From Armatimonas rosea (lineage in GTDB: Bacteria; Armatimonadota; Armatimonadia; Armatimonadales; Armatimonadaceae), in the NCBI RefSeq assembly GCF_014202505.1, contig NZ_JACHGW010000002.1, forward strand, positions 744,001-808,000: 64,000 nucleotides of DNA, read 5' to 3'. The notes under the pieces were generated by a model. The model did not search any database. It was given only the letters and a program-made list of their open reading frames with translations, and was not told the DNA's origin. How positions within the stretch are numbered: position 1 is the stretch's first letter; the number at the start of each line of letters is the position of its first letter. Below are positions 33,328-41,190 of the stretch, one piece after another. The position numbers and the translations under genes were made by a program.

Positions 33328-34371
33328 CTACTCGATGCCTTCTTCTTTGAGCTTGGCGACAAAGTTGGTGCGGTCGATCAGGGTGCCCTTGGTGTAGGTC
33401 TCCTTGGCGGGCTCCTTGCCGTCCTTGATCCAGTTGTACATCGCCTCCGCGGTCGAGAAGCCGTGGGTGCGGGCGGAGAGCAGAACCGATGCATGGAAGC
33501 CGGTCTTGGCCTTCTTCAGGTCGTCCTTGCCGCTGGTGCCATTGATCCCGATCCCGATGACATTCTCCGGGGCGATCCCTTTTTGCTCAGTGGCACGGAC
33601 AAAGCCCAGGACACCGTCATCGTTGGACGAGTACGCGACCCACTTCTTGATCTCGGGGTGCTGGGTCAGGATGATATTAGCGGCATTGACTGCGGTCTCC
33701 ATCTGCTGGGGCTTCTTCCAGGCGCTGAGGAAGAAGTTCTTCTCCGGGAAGCCTGCGGCCTTGAGGGCCTCACTTGCGCCATCGGTGCGCTGCTTGCAGG
33801 TCTCGATCTCATCGACCGTCAACACCGCCGCCCCGACCTCGGCCAGGTTCCAGCCACGCTTCTTGGCCTCTTCGGCGATTGCCTCGCCGACGCTCTTGCC
33901 GATCTCGGGGGCGGAGATTCCCAGGTAGGGGACATCGGTGAGGGGCTTGCCATCGGGGCCGAGCAGGCGATCATCGACTGTCAGGAGCTTGATGTTCTTC
34001 TCTTTGCACTTGGCGACAATCGTGGTTCCTAGCTTGGTATCCGGAGTGCAGATCACCAGTCCCTTGGCGCCCTGAGCGGCGATATTATTGATCGCGCTAT
34101 CGACCCCTTCGGCGTCCTTGGCCTCGATCTTAATGAGCTGGAAGCCATACTTCTTCGACGCCTCCTCGGCGAACTTCCACTCGGTCTGGAACCAGGGCTC
34201 GGCGGAGTCCTTGACCACGAACCCGATCTTGATATCACCTGCGGCGGCGGCAGGCTTATCACCCGTGGCAGGAGCCGCGGTATCGCCGCCCGCGCTGGTG
34301 TTGCTACTCGGGCACCCGGTGAGCGTCAGCGCCCCCAGGGCCATCATCATCAGAAAATATCGTCGCTTCAT
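33328..34371 (-). CDS. araF: Sugar-binding lipoprotein, arabinose-binding protein-like
   Basis: 347 residues. The lipobox ALTLTGCPSS makes it a lipoprotein. From about residue 45 it follows the E. coli L-arabinose-binding protein closely: KIGFVVKDSAEPWFQTEWKF, ISAPEIGKSVGEAIAEEAKK, GAKGLVICTPDTKLGTTIV, LKAAGFPEKNFF, HPEIKKWVAYSSNDDGVLGF and VIGIGINGTSGKDDL, including the W-F-Q-T-E-W and N-D ligand-contact regions. L-arabinose is therefore the likely ligand. No ribosome-binding site is seen. It starts 37 bases after the upstream ABC gene stops, so it could be transcribed with that operon. Confidence 0.85.
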   Translation of the reverse strand: MKRRYFLMMMALGALTLTGCPSSNTSAGGDTAAPATGDKPAAAAGDIKIGFVVKDSAEPWFQTEWKFAEEASKKYGFQLIKIEAKDAEGVDSAINNIAAQGAKGLVICTPDTKLGTTIVAKCKEKNIKLLTVDDRLLGPDGKPLTDVPYLGISAPEIGKSVGEAIAEEAKKRGWNLAEVGAAVLTVDEIETCKQRTDGASEALKAAGFPEKNFFLSAWKKPQQMETAVNAANIILTQHPEIKKWVAYSSNDDGVLGFVRATEQKGIAPENVIGIGINGTSGKDDLKKAKTGFHASVLLSARTHGFSTAEAMYNWIKDGKEPAKETYTKGTLIDRTNFVAKLKEEGIE

Positions 34372-34407
34372 ACTGTCTGAGTTCAACAGTGCGCGTCGAT
34401 TTTCCTG

Positions 34408-35211
34408 CTAGAGCTGTGGGAAGAGTGCCTGGATCTCGCTCAGGACCCGGAGGTACTCGGGGTCGCTGGTGATGCTCTCACGCCACGCAAGGCCACAGGC
34501 CATGAGGTCGATCACTCTCTGGACACGTGCGCCCGGAACCGGCTGACCCGCCGGATCGCGGTCGCGCCCCAGGAGCCAGAGCGTGTCGCAGGTCTCGATC
34601 GCCGCCTCGATATCGTGGGTCACGAGGACAAAGGTCTTGTGCTCGTCGACCGCTGCCGCCTCGCCCAAGAGCTTGATGACATTCTTGACCGCGACCGGGT
34701 CGAGGCCGGAGAAAGGCTCGTCCATCAGGACCAGAAACTCGGAGCAGAGCAGCTGCTGGGCGATCGCGACACGCTGGCGCTGCCCCCCCGAGAGCTGGCT
34801 GGGATATTTTTTTGCGTGCTCGGCCATCCCAAAGCGCTCCAGCATGTTCAGCGCCTTGGCGGAGTCGTTGTTGGTGGCGACCAGGAGGTTGGAGAGGACG
34901 GTACGGTGGGTAAAGAGCGGGTAGTCCTGCGCCACCACCCCGACCGTTCCACGCTTGACCGGATGGGCGTCGGCACCGAGCAGAACCTTGCCGCTGGTGG
35001 GCTCCATCAGGCCGGCGAGGATGCGAAAGAGCGTGGTCTTGCCCACCCCCGACGGCCCCAGGAGCCCGACAATCTGGCCTTGCTCTCGTCCGGGGATATG
35101 GACATTCTTCACCTCGGCGTTGACCTCTTTTAAGATCGGGCGGCCGTTGTAGCTATGGGAGATGCCCTCTAGCTTGAGCAGGGTCTCCCGGATCTCATAG
35201 GCAGTGCTCAT
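34408..35211 (-). CDS. ABC transporter ATPase, nitrate/taurine-like family
   Basis: 267 residues. Walker A GLLGPSGVGKTTLFRILAG, Q-loop VAQDYPLF, signature LSGGQRQRVAIAQQL, Walker B VLMDEPFSGLDP and the switch LVTHDIEAAIE are complete, so it should be active on the cytoplasmic face of the membrane. It pairs with the NitT/TauT-like permease just upstream, whose stop overlaps its ATG (ATGA, 35208-35211). It is the last gene of the five-gene operon that includes the OmpA-fused binding protein. Substrate unknown. The frame is open to 35301, but the overlap fixes ATG 35211. Confidence 0.9.
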   Translation of the reverse strand: MSTAYEIRETLLKLEGISHSYNGRPILKEVNAEVKNVHIPGREQGQIVGLLGPSGVGKTTLFRILAGLMEPTSGKVLLGADAHPVKRGTVGVVAQDYPLFTHRTVLSNLLVATNNDSAKALNMLERFGMAEHAKKYPSQLSGGQRQRVAIAQQLLCSEFLVLMDEPFSGLDPVAVKNVIKLLGEAAAVDEHKTFVLVTHDIEAAIETCDTLWLLGRDRDPAGQPVPGARVQRVIDLMACGLAWRESITSDPEYLRVLSEIQALFPQL

Positions 35212-35987
35212 GCATCGCTCCGCTCTTTGTTGAGGTCGGCCCAGGGGCAGATAATCTGCCGGATCAGGCCCACGGCGTAGTCTTGGAGGAGCCCCACGCA
35301 CAGGACAATAATCTGGATGGCATAGACCTTGTCCATGTGAAAGTACTTGCGCTCGATATCAAGCGCCACTCCAAGCCCGCCCTCGCTGCGGTAGAGGGCC
35401 TCCACCATGGGGAGGAGAGTCCAGGCAATCGCGGCGTTCTGGCGCACGGCATCCAGGAACTTGTCTAGGGTGCCACGGATCACCACCTCCCAGACCACGC
35501 GCCACTCGGAGAGCCGCAGGGTCCGCGCGTAGTCGTACTGGGAGCGGGGGATCTCGGCGATAATGGCGAGCATACTGGTTAGCAGAAAGACACTCATTCC
35601 CAGGGTCAGCATCGCCAGCTTCACGGGCCGATCCCCGCCAAGCAGGAGGGTGAAGACCACCGAGAAGCCGACCAGGGACAGAAAACGGCCCCGCGAGACC
35701 ACGAGCGCGAGGGGGCGAAAGACCGGAAGGACAGTCAGGTAGGCCAGGCTTGCGGAGATCACGGTCGAGAGGGCAAGTGCCTGGAGAAACAGTCCTGTGC
35801 TCACGATCAGTTCCTGCCCGATCCCACCGCGCCAGAGCGCGCCTAGCGCGGAGAGTACCTCGCCTGGGCGCGGTAGCACTTTAAAGGGGGACAGGAGCCA
35901 AAAGAGGAAAAAGAGCGCCAGCTCCCCGAGCAGAACGAGCCGAAAGGCTGCCGGGGAGATGACTTTATTGGGGGTGAAGATTCCCAT
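35208..35987 (-). CDS. ABC transporter permease, nitrate/taurine-like family
   Basis: 259 residues with about six membrane helices (LGELALFFLFWLLSPF, LSTVISASLAYLTVLPVF, LVGFSVVFTLLLGG and others). The cytoplasmic EAA-like loop reads YDYARTLRLSEWRVVWEVV, then IRGTLDKFLDAVRQNAAIAW, the region that docks on the ATPase. It starts seven bases after the OmpA-fusion gene ends. The arrangement fits an importer for a small organic or inorganic ion, but specificity cannot be deduced. Confidence 0.85.
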   Translation of the reverse strand: MGIFTPNKVISPAAFRLVLLGELALFFLFWLLSPFKVLPRPGEVLSALGALWRGGIGQELIVSTGLFLQALALSTVISASLAYLTVLPVFRPLALVVSRGRFLSLVGFSVVFTLLLGGDRPVKLAMLTLGMSVFLLTSMLAIIAEIPRSQYDYARTLRLSEWRVVWEVVIRGTLDKFLDAVRQNAAIAWTLLPMVEALYRSEGGLGVALDIERKYFHMDKVYAIQIIVLCVGLLQDYAVGLIRQIICPWADLNKERSDA

Positions 35988-35994
35988 GAGATGC

Positions 35995-37803
35995 CTAGTT
36001 GGCTTTCAGGATAATCTCGACACGGCGGTTCTTCGCCTTGCCGTCCTCGGTCGTATTGGGAGCAAGCGGCTGGGTTTGGCCATGCGAGAAGACACTGATG
36101 CGCCCCTTGAAGTTAACGGGAGCTTGCTTCTCCAGCCATGTCTTCACGGCGAAGGCACGCGCCTCGGAGAGCTGCATGTTCTTGGCGGGATCGCCGACAT
36201 TGTCCGTGTGGCCGTGGATCTCCACCACCATGTTCGAGGCGACTAGCAGGTTGCGCTTGAGCTTCTCCAGGTCCTTGATGGAGGTGGGATTGAACTCCGC
36301 TCGCCCGGTGACAAACTGAATGGGCCACTTACTCTTCGAGCCCTCGTTGGTGTTGCCGGTCGCTCTTGCCGTGACCGTGGGAACCGCACCACCGGCTTGG
36401 GCGACACTCACAGCACCAGAGCCGGCCTTGGCGACCACGGCCTTGAGGTAGGAGAGGTCCTGGATCTGGTCTGCGGGTGGGTAGCCGCTCACAACCTCGG
36501 GGTACTGCTTGACCACGAGATCCCCAAAGACCTTGTAGACGGCGGCGTAGAGGTTCGCCGAGCCCTGTCCTAGCCCGAAGGTATAGGCGGCATCGGAGAT
36601 GTTATTGGCCCGGGAGCCGCCCAGCTCCACATCGAGGCCCGTCTTGTCTTTCTCCGTCACACCCTTGTAGTACTTCTTCCAGTAGGCGGCATCGCTCTCT
36701 TTGTAGACCGCGGCGCTGATCTCCGCTGCCTGTCCAAGAGCTTGGTCGTTCTTCTGGACCGCCTCGCCGCCGGAGAGGGCGGCCTTGAGCAAGCCCTCGA
36801 CAATCGGGCGGTTGTTTTTACACCACTTGTCCACCCCGATAATGACACAGGGCATCTGGCTGGCGTACTCCTTGGTGGAGACAATGGAGACAAGACCGCC
36901 TTTTTTCTGCGCGACATTGACATCGCCGGGGGTCCAGGTGACCACGCCATCGACCTTGATCTTCATCCGCTGGCCGGTCTTCTTGCCATTGCGCACCACA
37001 TCACGCTCCTCGGTGTAGCCGGTGATGTACTTCTCGCCCGCGTCGAGGTAGTCACTGGTGTTGATCCAGTTGATCGCATCCGGGTCGTAGGTCTTTTCGT
37101 CGGGGTTGGTCTTGAGGTCGTTGTCCCCGATCCACTTCTGGGCGATATTCCAGTCGCCGTCGCGCAGGACCCCCGCGATCACGCCGCCGCGTGCGCTCTG
37201 CGGGTCTTTCTTCCAGTCGGCGGGGCCCATAAACTTGTCCTCGCCGCGGGAGAAGCCAATCGCCCCGATCACCTTGGGCCGGTACTCCGGTCCGATCTTG
37301 GCCAGGGCATCGTCCACGCCCTTAAGGAACGCCGCGGAACCGTCGCCCATGACCGTGACAAAGTGCGCCCCGACGGTGGGGTTCTTCTCGCCGCGGGAGA
37401 GCGCGGTCGCAAAGGTCACGAGCGCCTCGGTGAGCTTATCGTTCATGTCCTGGCGGGCGAACTTGAGGTTGACCCCGTTCTGGCACATCAGGCTTCCCTT
37501 GGTCGCCTGCGGCCCGCCGTTGGCAAAGTGGAGCCCCATGTGCGCGTTCCAGGCATAGCCCAGCAGACGAACCTCAGGCAGCTCCGTACAGCCGGGCTCT
37601 TTCCCAGGCATCGTCACGGAGAAGTCACCGACGCCTTTATCGGGCTCTGTGCCTGGGCCTGCACTAGGCAGTACGATGGGCGGGACATTCTGAGAACTCG
37701 GACCATCTTTGGCCTTGCCTCCAAAGAGGCGGTAGGCACCGACGGCACCGCCGATTACTAGAACTAAAATAACCGCTTTTCCAGCGGGGGTAAGTTGTGG
37801 CAT
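35995..37803 (-). CDS. Substrate-binding protein fused to OmpA peptidoglycan-binding domain
   Basis: 602 residues. An N-terminal membrane anchor (GKAVILVLVIGGAVGAYRLF) is followed by a periplasmic NMT1/NitT-like solute-binding region (about 75-440, with VRLLGYAWNAHMGLHFANGG, IVSTKEYASQMPCVIIGVD). A linker precedes a C-terminal OmpA-like domain (about 490-600: FVTGRAEFNPTSIKDLEKLK, VVEIHGHTDNVGDPAKNMQL, LSEARAFAVKTWLEKQ, KNRRVEIILKAN). The OmpA domain normally grips peptidoglycan. A tethered solute-binding protein with cell-wall anchoring is unusual. The start is backed by AAAGGAGG. Confidence 0.85.
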   Translation of the reverse strand: MPQLTPAGKAVILVLVIGGAVGAYRLFGGKAKDGPSSQNVPPIVLPSAGPGTEPDKGVGDFSVTMPGKEPGCTELPEVRLLGYAWNAHMGLHFANGGPQATKGSLMCQNGVNLKFARQDMNDKLTEALVTFATALSRGEKNPTVGAHFVTVMGDGSAAFLKGVDDALAKIGPEYRPKVIGAIGFSRGEDKFMGPADWKKDPQSARGGVIAGVLRDGDWNIAQKWIGDNDLKTNPDEKTYDPDAINWINTSDYLDAGEKYITGYTEERDVVRNGKKTGQRMKIKVDGVVTWTPGDVNVAQKKGGLVSIVSTKEYASQMPCVIIGVDKWCKNNRPIVEGLLKAALSGGEAVQKNDQALGQAAEISAAVYKESDAAYWKKYYKGVTEKDKTGLDVELGGSRANNISDAAYTFGLGQGSANLYAAVYKVFGDLVVKQYPEVVSGYPPADQIQDLSYLKAVVAKAGSGAVSVAQAGGAVPTVTARATGNTNEGSKSKWPIQFVTGRAEFNPTSIKDLEKLKRNLLVASNMVVEIHGHTDNVGDPAKNMQLSEARAFAVKTWLEKQAPVNFKGRISVFSHGQTQPLAPNTTEDGKAKNRRVEIILKAN

Positions 37804-37834
37804 TTTTTAGCCTCCTTTACTTTCTACAGCGGAA

Positions 37835-38632
37835 TCAGACACGTGGCGTTTGGGTTGGTTGCATGCCCGCGGCGTATTTTGAGGGGCCGGTATCGAGGCT
37901 GAAAAACTCTAGGATATCGTCGATCTTGTCCGCCTCAGCCTCACACTGGGTCTGGGCGGTGGTGAGCTGCTGCTGCGTACTGGCGATGATGCTCTTCTGC
38001 TCCGCAATCCGCGCTTCGAGGGCCTCGATCTCCGCTTGGGCGTAGCTAACCCGCTCCGACGTCACTTTCTGGAGGTCGGTGACATAGGCGGCGAGCGCGG
38101 CGAGCTTACGCGACGCGTCGGCGACAATGGTCTCGGCGCTGGCCCCCATGGTCGCGCCCATCGTGGTGAGAGTCGCCGCGACCATCTGACGCTGCATGTC
38201 TAGCGAGAGCCCGGGAGGGAGCTTACTCAGAAGCTCGCGGGTCTGCTCGGCACCAAAGGTAACCGCCGGGAGCTTCGCCCCGGCGTAGATCGCCTGTACA
38301 TCGACCTTGCCATCCGGGAGGAGCGCGCCCGAGGTCTGCTCCGCCGAGACCTTGATCTCATCGAGGTTCGGGCCTGCACTCTGACGGACAAGCTGCTCGA
38401 CTGTCTGGGGAAGCGGCGGCGGTGTGGCTCCCGTGGCTCCTGCTGCTATTGCTTGAGAGCGCTTCTCGATCTCGGCGAGCTTGCGGTCGAGCTCGGACAT
38501 CTCGGCGCTCGGGGCCTGGGTCGGGGTTGCGGCGGGCTCGGAGAAGTTCAGACGGGGCGGAGTCTCTTCCGTGGGCTCGTCCATCACCACAAAAAGCCCG
38601 ACGGCTTTACGAAGCTTATCCGTAATTGGCAT
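37835..38632 (-). CDS. Coiled-coil protein in the OmpA/ABC operon
   Basis: 265 residues. The first 80 are acidic and Pro/Ala-rich with a short helix. The last 130 contain long heptad-like helices (SYAQAEIEALEARIAEQKSI, STQQQLTTAQTQCEAEADKI), so it should form a coiled coil, perhaps with the next protein. There is no signal peptide or membrane span, so it is probably cytoplasmic. It lies between the membrane coiled-coil gene and the OmpA-fusion gene on the same strand with 18- and 31-base gaps. Unrecognised family. Confidence 0.65.
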   Translation of the reverse strand: MPITDKLRKAVGLFVVMDEPTEETPPRLNFSEPAATPTQAPSAEMSELDRKLAEIEKRSQAIAAGATGATPPPLPQTVEQLVRQSAGPNLDEIKVSAEQTSGALLPDGKVDVQAIYAGAKLPAVTFGAEQTRELLSKLPPGLSLDMQRQMVAATLTTMGATMGASAETIVADASRKLAALAAYVTDLQKVTSERVSYAQAEIEALEARIAEQKSIIASTQQQLTTAQTQCEAEADKIDDILEFFSLDTGPSKYAAGMQPTQTPRV

Positions 38633-38649
38633 GTGTTATTTTTACCTTA

Positions 38650-39504
38650 CTATAAATCAAAACGGCGCGACATATCGTCGTAGGCAGCGATCTCATCTAA
38701 TAGATTGGTCATCGCATCGGTCTGCGTTACCACGCCCTCGATATCGGCCAGGACTTGCTCCGGTGGCCTTGCCCGAATCTGGTCGTTGATGAGGCCAAAG
38801 GAGTCCTCAAGGAGCTGCATCTGGTGGCCCAGGTTGGTAAGAATCCGCCCGATCCGCCCGACATACTCATGGCGCTGGGTCAGCACTTCCTTGCGCTTGT
38901 CCAGAACCGCCTGCGTATTGCTATCGTCCTCGTTTTTCTTCTCCAGCTGCGCGATCTCATCGTCGAAGCGCTCCTGGATCGTGGTGACCATGCGGCGGGC
39001 GCGGTCCTCGTTGGGGATGGGGGGACCGTCTTTGTCGCGCCGCTTGCCCTTGAGCCCGACCACGACCTCGGCGTAGACATTCTCCAGGTACTGGGCAAAC
39101 TCCACCTCGCGGCGGGCGAAGAGGAGAAACTTCTCCAGCAGGTAGTCTAGCTTGCGGCAGACCTCGCGCATCCAGGTCTCTTGGGAGAGGGGGTGGCCAT
39201 CGAGCTGAGCGCGGATGTCTTCGAGGCGGGTGAAGCGCTCCTGGACATTCTCGGAGATGACAGAGAAAACCTGATCGCGGAGCTTCTTGCGGCGCGCGTT
39301 CACCTCAGCATCGAAGCGCTGGGAGAGGCGCTGTTGGTACCAGCGGGAGTCGGGGACAAAGAGAAGGTACGCAGCCTCGGCCACGGCCCCGATGAGGAGG
39401 GGGATCGGGTTGAGGAGGGCGGCGGAGAGCGCCGCGGCACCCGCTAGCCCAACGACGTTGTAGTTCTCCTTGAATGCTTCGGCCAGACGATTTTTACGTG
39501 CCAT
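38650..39504 (-). CDS. Membrane-anchored coiled-coil protein, first gene of the OmpA/ABC operon
   Basis: 284 residues. Residues about 16-50 (VVGLAGAAALSAALLNPIPL, LIGAVAEAAYLLFV) form one or two membrane spans. The rest is highly charged helix with coiled-coil character (VISENVQERFTRLEDIRAQL, EVEFAQYLENVYAEVVVGLK, IQERFDDEIAQLEKKNEDD). It may link the ABC transporter to other proteins. I chose ATG 39504; the longer open frame passes through element D. TAAAAT lies eight bases upstream, so the operon probably has a leaderless first gene. Confidence 0.68.
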   Translation of the reverse strand: MARKNRLAEAFKENYNVVGLAGAAALSAALLNPIPLLIGAVAEAAYLLFVPDSRWYQQRLSQRFDAEVNARRKKLRDQVFSVISENVQERFTRLEDIRAQLDGHPLSQETWMREVCRKLDYLLEKFLLFARREVEFAQYLENVYAEVVVGLKGKRRDKDGPPIPNEDRARRMVTTIQERFDDEIAQLEKKNEDDSNTQAVLDKRKEVLTQRHEYVGRIGRILTNLGHQMQLLEDSFGLINDQIRARPPEQVLADIEGVVTQTDAMTNLLDEIAAYDDMSRRFDL

Positions 39505-39512
39505 CGGGAGGT

Positions 39513-39518
39513 ATTTTA
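39513..39518 (-). promoter_or_regulatory. Probable -10 element for the OmpA/ABC operon
   Basis: TAAAAT on the minus strand, eight bases (ACCTCCCG) before ATG 39502-39504, directly beside element D. Confidence 0.5.
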
Positions 39519-39526
39519 ACACGAAT

Positions 39527-39687
39527 CCCCCCGGTTGGAGCGGGGGGACGGGAGCTCCGGCCGATTGGAACGGCCGGACTGGCGAGCACTTCGCGCTACA
39601 AAGGGCGTGCCGCCCATAATTCGGTATGGCCGGAACGGCCTTCGTAGCCGCAGGCTCTCCAGCCCCCCCGTTCCAATCGGGGGGGCT
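39527..39687. repeat. Palindromic intergenic element D
   Basis: Three perfect hairpins: 39527-39533/39541-39547 (7 pairs), 39556-39563/39571-39578 (8 pairs) and 39661-39670/39678-39687 (10 pairs). The 47 bases 39616-39662, reverse-complemented, equal 58206-58252 of element C at 45 positions. The stop codon of the DUF1552 gene (39686-39688) overlaps the end of the last hairpin by two bases. Confidence 0.88.
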
Positions 39688-41035
39688 AAAAGAGCTGCTG
39701 GAGCTTTCCGGTGGAGTCGCCGAGGGTCTCGCCGGGGACACCGTAGCGGTCCAGCATCGTAATCAGCAGGTTGGTCATCGGGGTGCCGTTCTTGTACTTC
39801 AGGTGTCGGCCTCCCTGGATCGTTCCACCGCCGCCGCCGATCAGCAGGAGCGGGAGATCGTCGTGGTTGTGCCGGTCACCGTCGCTGATCCCACCGCCGT
39901 AGACCATCATCGTGTTGTCGAGCAGGGTCCGGTTGCCCTCTTTGATGCTCTGCATCTTCTGGAGGATATAGGCTAGCTGCTCCACGTGGAAACGGTTGAT
40001 CTTCTTGAGGTTCTCCAGCTTCTCGGGGTTGCGGCCGTGGTGCGATGTCTCGTGGTGGCCATCGTTGATCCCGACCTGCTTGTAGGCGCGGTTGGAGCCC
40101 TCGTTGGCGAACATGAAGGTGGAGATGCGGGTGATATCGGCCTGGAACGCCAGCACCATCATATCTCCCAGGAGCTTGACATGGTCGGCGTAGTCGGGGA
40201 GGCCGCCGGACATGCGGGCCTTGAGTGCCTCGCCGCTGACTCCGGTCTCCTTGCCCGCCTTCTCCAGGAACGCCATGCGCCGCTCGATCTCGCGGATGCC
40301 GGTGAAGTACTCGTCCATCTTGTGGCGGTCGTGGGCCCCGAGGCGGCCTTGGAGGGCCTTGGCATCTTCCAGGACGAAGTCCAGGATACTCTTGCTGTTT
40401 AGCTGGCGTGCAGCCCGTGCCTCGGCGCTCTCGTTGGTATCTTCGCCGCCGAAGAGGCGCTCAAAGACCAGCCGCGGGTCGGTCTCTTTGGCCATCGGGG
40501 AGGCCTCGGTGCGCCAGGAGATCGTGTTGGAGTAGGCGCAGGAGTAGCCCGAGTCGCAGTCGCCGGCAAGGCCACCGCGCTCACAGCCGATCTCTAGGCT
40601 GGGAAAACGGGTGAGGTGGCCACGCTTGGCCGCGGCGAGCTGGTCGGCGGAGAGGCCCACCTTGATATCGGCACCACTGGTCTTCTTGGGCTTGCAGCCG
40701 GTTAGCCAGGCCGCCGCGGAGCGTGCATGGTCCCCGCCGCCGTCGCCGTGGGCAAAGGCCCAGTTCTGGGTGAGGCCGGTGAGCACATTGAAGTGGTCCT
40801 TCATCCCCGCCAGCGGCTCCAGGGTCGAGGGAAGTGTGGTCAGGTTGCCCTCGTAGTCGGGGGTCCAGTGGGCCATGTTGATGCCGTTGGGCACGAACAG
40901 GAACGCCATGCGTAGAGGAGCCTCTCCGGCCACTTTCCCGGTCTGGGCAAACGCCACTGCCTCAAGATAGGGCAGCGCCAGTGCGACTCCCGCGCCTCGC
41001 AGGAGGGTTCGTCGTGTCATTTTTGCATCGCTCAT
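39686..41035 (-). CDS. DUF1552 (HXXSHH) secreted protein
   Basis: 449 residues. A twin-arginine-type start (MTRRTLLRGAGVALALPYLE, after a five-residue lead) predicts export. The family motif H-x-x-S-H-H is exact in NDGHHETSHHGRNP, near residue 320. Other conserved parts are NMAHWTPDYEGNLTTLPSTL and DNTMMVYGGGISDGDRHNHD. Proteins of this type are common in Planctomycetes and relatives, usually beside DUF1592-type cytochrome proteins, as here, and their reaction is not established. TATAAT seven bases before ATG 41033-41035 indicates a leaderless message. ATG 41020 is an alternative start. Confidence 0.9.
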   Translation of the reverse strand: MSDAKMTRRTLLRGAGVALALPYLEAVAFAQTGKVAGEAPLRMAFLFVPNGINMAHWTPDYEGNLTTLPSTLEPLAGMKDHFNVLTGLTQNWAFAHGDGGGDHARSAAAWLTGCKPKKTSGADIKVGLSADQLAAAKRGHLTRFPSLEIGCERGGLAGDCDSGYSCAYSNTISWRTEASPMAKETDPRLVFERLFGGEDTNESAEARAARQLNSKSILDFVLEDAKALQGRLGAHDRHKMDEYFTGIREIERRMAFLEKAGKETGVSGEALKARMSGGLPDYADHVKLLGDMMVLAFQADITRISTFMFANEGSNRAYKQVGINDGHHETSHHGRNPEKLENLKKINRFHVEQLAYILQKMQSIKEGNRTLLDNTMMVYGGGISDGDRHNHDDLPLLLIGGGGGTIQGGRHLKYKNGTPMTNLLITMLDRYGVPGETLGDSTGKLQQLF

Positions 41036-41042
41036 AGTTTAA

Positions 41043-41048
41043 ATTATA
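41043..41048 (-). promoter_or_regulatory. Probable -10 element, leaderless start of DUF1552 gene
   Basis: TATAAT on the minus strand, seven bases (TTAAACT) before ATG 41033-41035. It makes the DUF1552 gene separable from the DUF1592 gene upstream. Confidence 0.6.
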
Positions 41049-41065
41049 CCTACTCAACCGAGGGG

Positions 41066-41183
41066 GCCGGGCATTGAAGTACCCGGCTCCCGAGAAATGC
41101 GTCCCGTGGACGCAGAGACCAATTTGCTTGCCGCGTCCTCGGGACGCTCCCTTGCTCTTCTGCCGGGGTCTTCAGTGCCCGGC
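41066..41183. repeat. Palindromic intergenic element E
   Basis: 22-base inverted repeat arms at 41066-41087 and 41162-41183, matching at 19 positions, each itself containing GCCGGG and CCCGGC. Between them are further short inverted parts such as GCGTCC/GGACGC (41100-41115) and GTCC...GGAC. It lies between the DUF1592 stop and the DUF1552 promoter, eight bases behind the stop. Sequence is not shared with elements A-D. Confidence 0.82.
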
Positions 41184-41190
41184 ACTAGTG

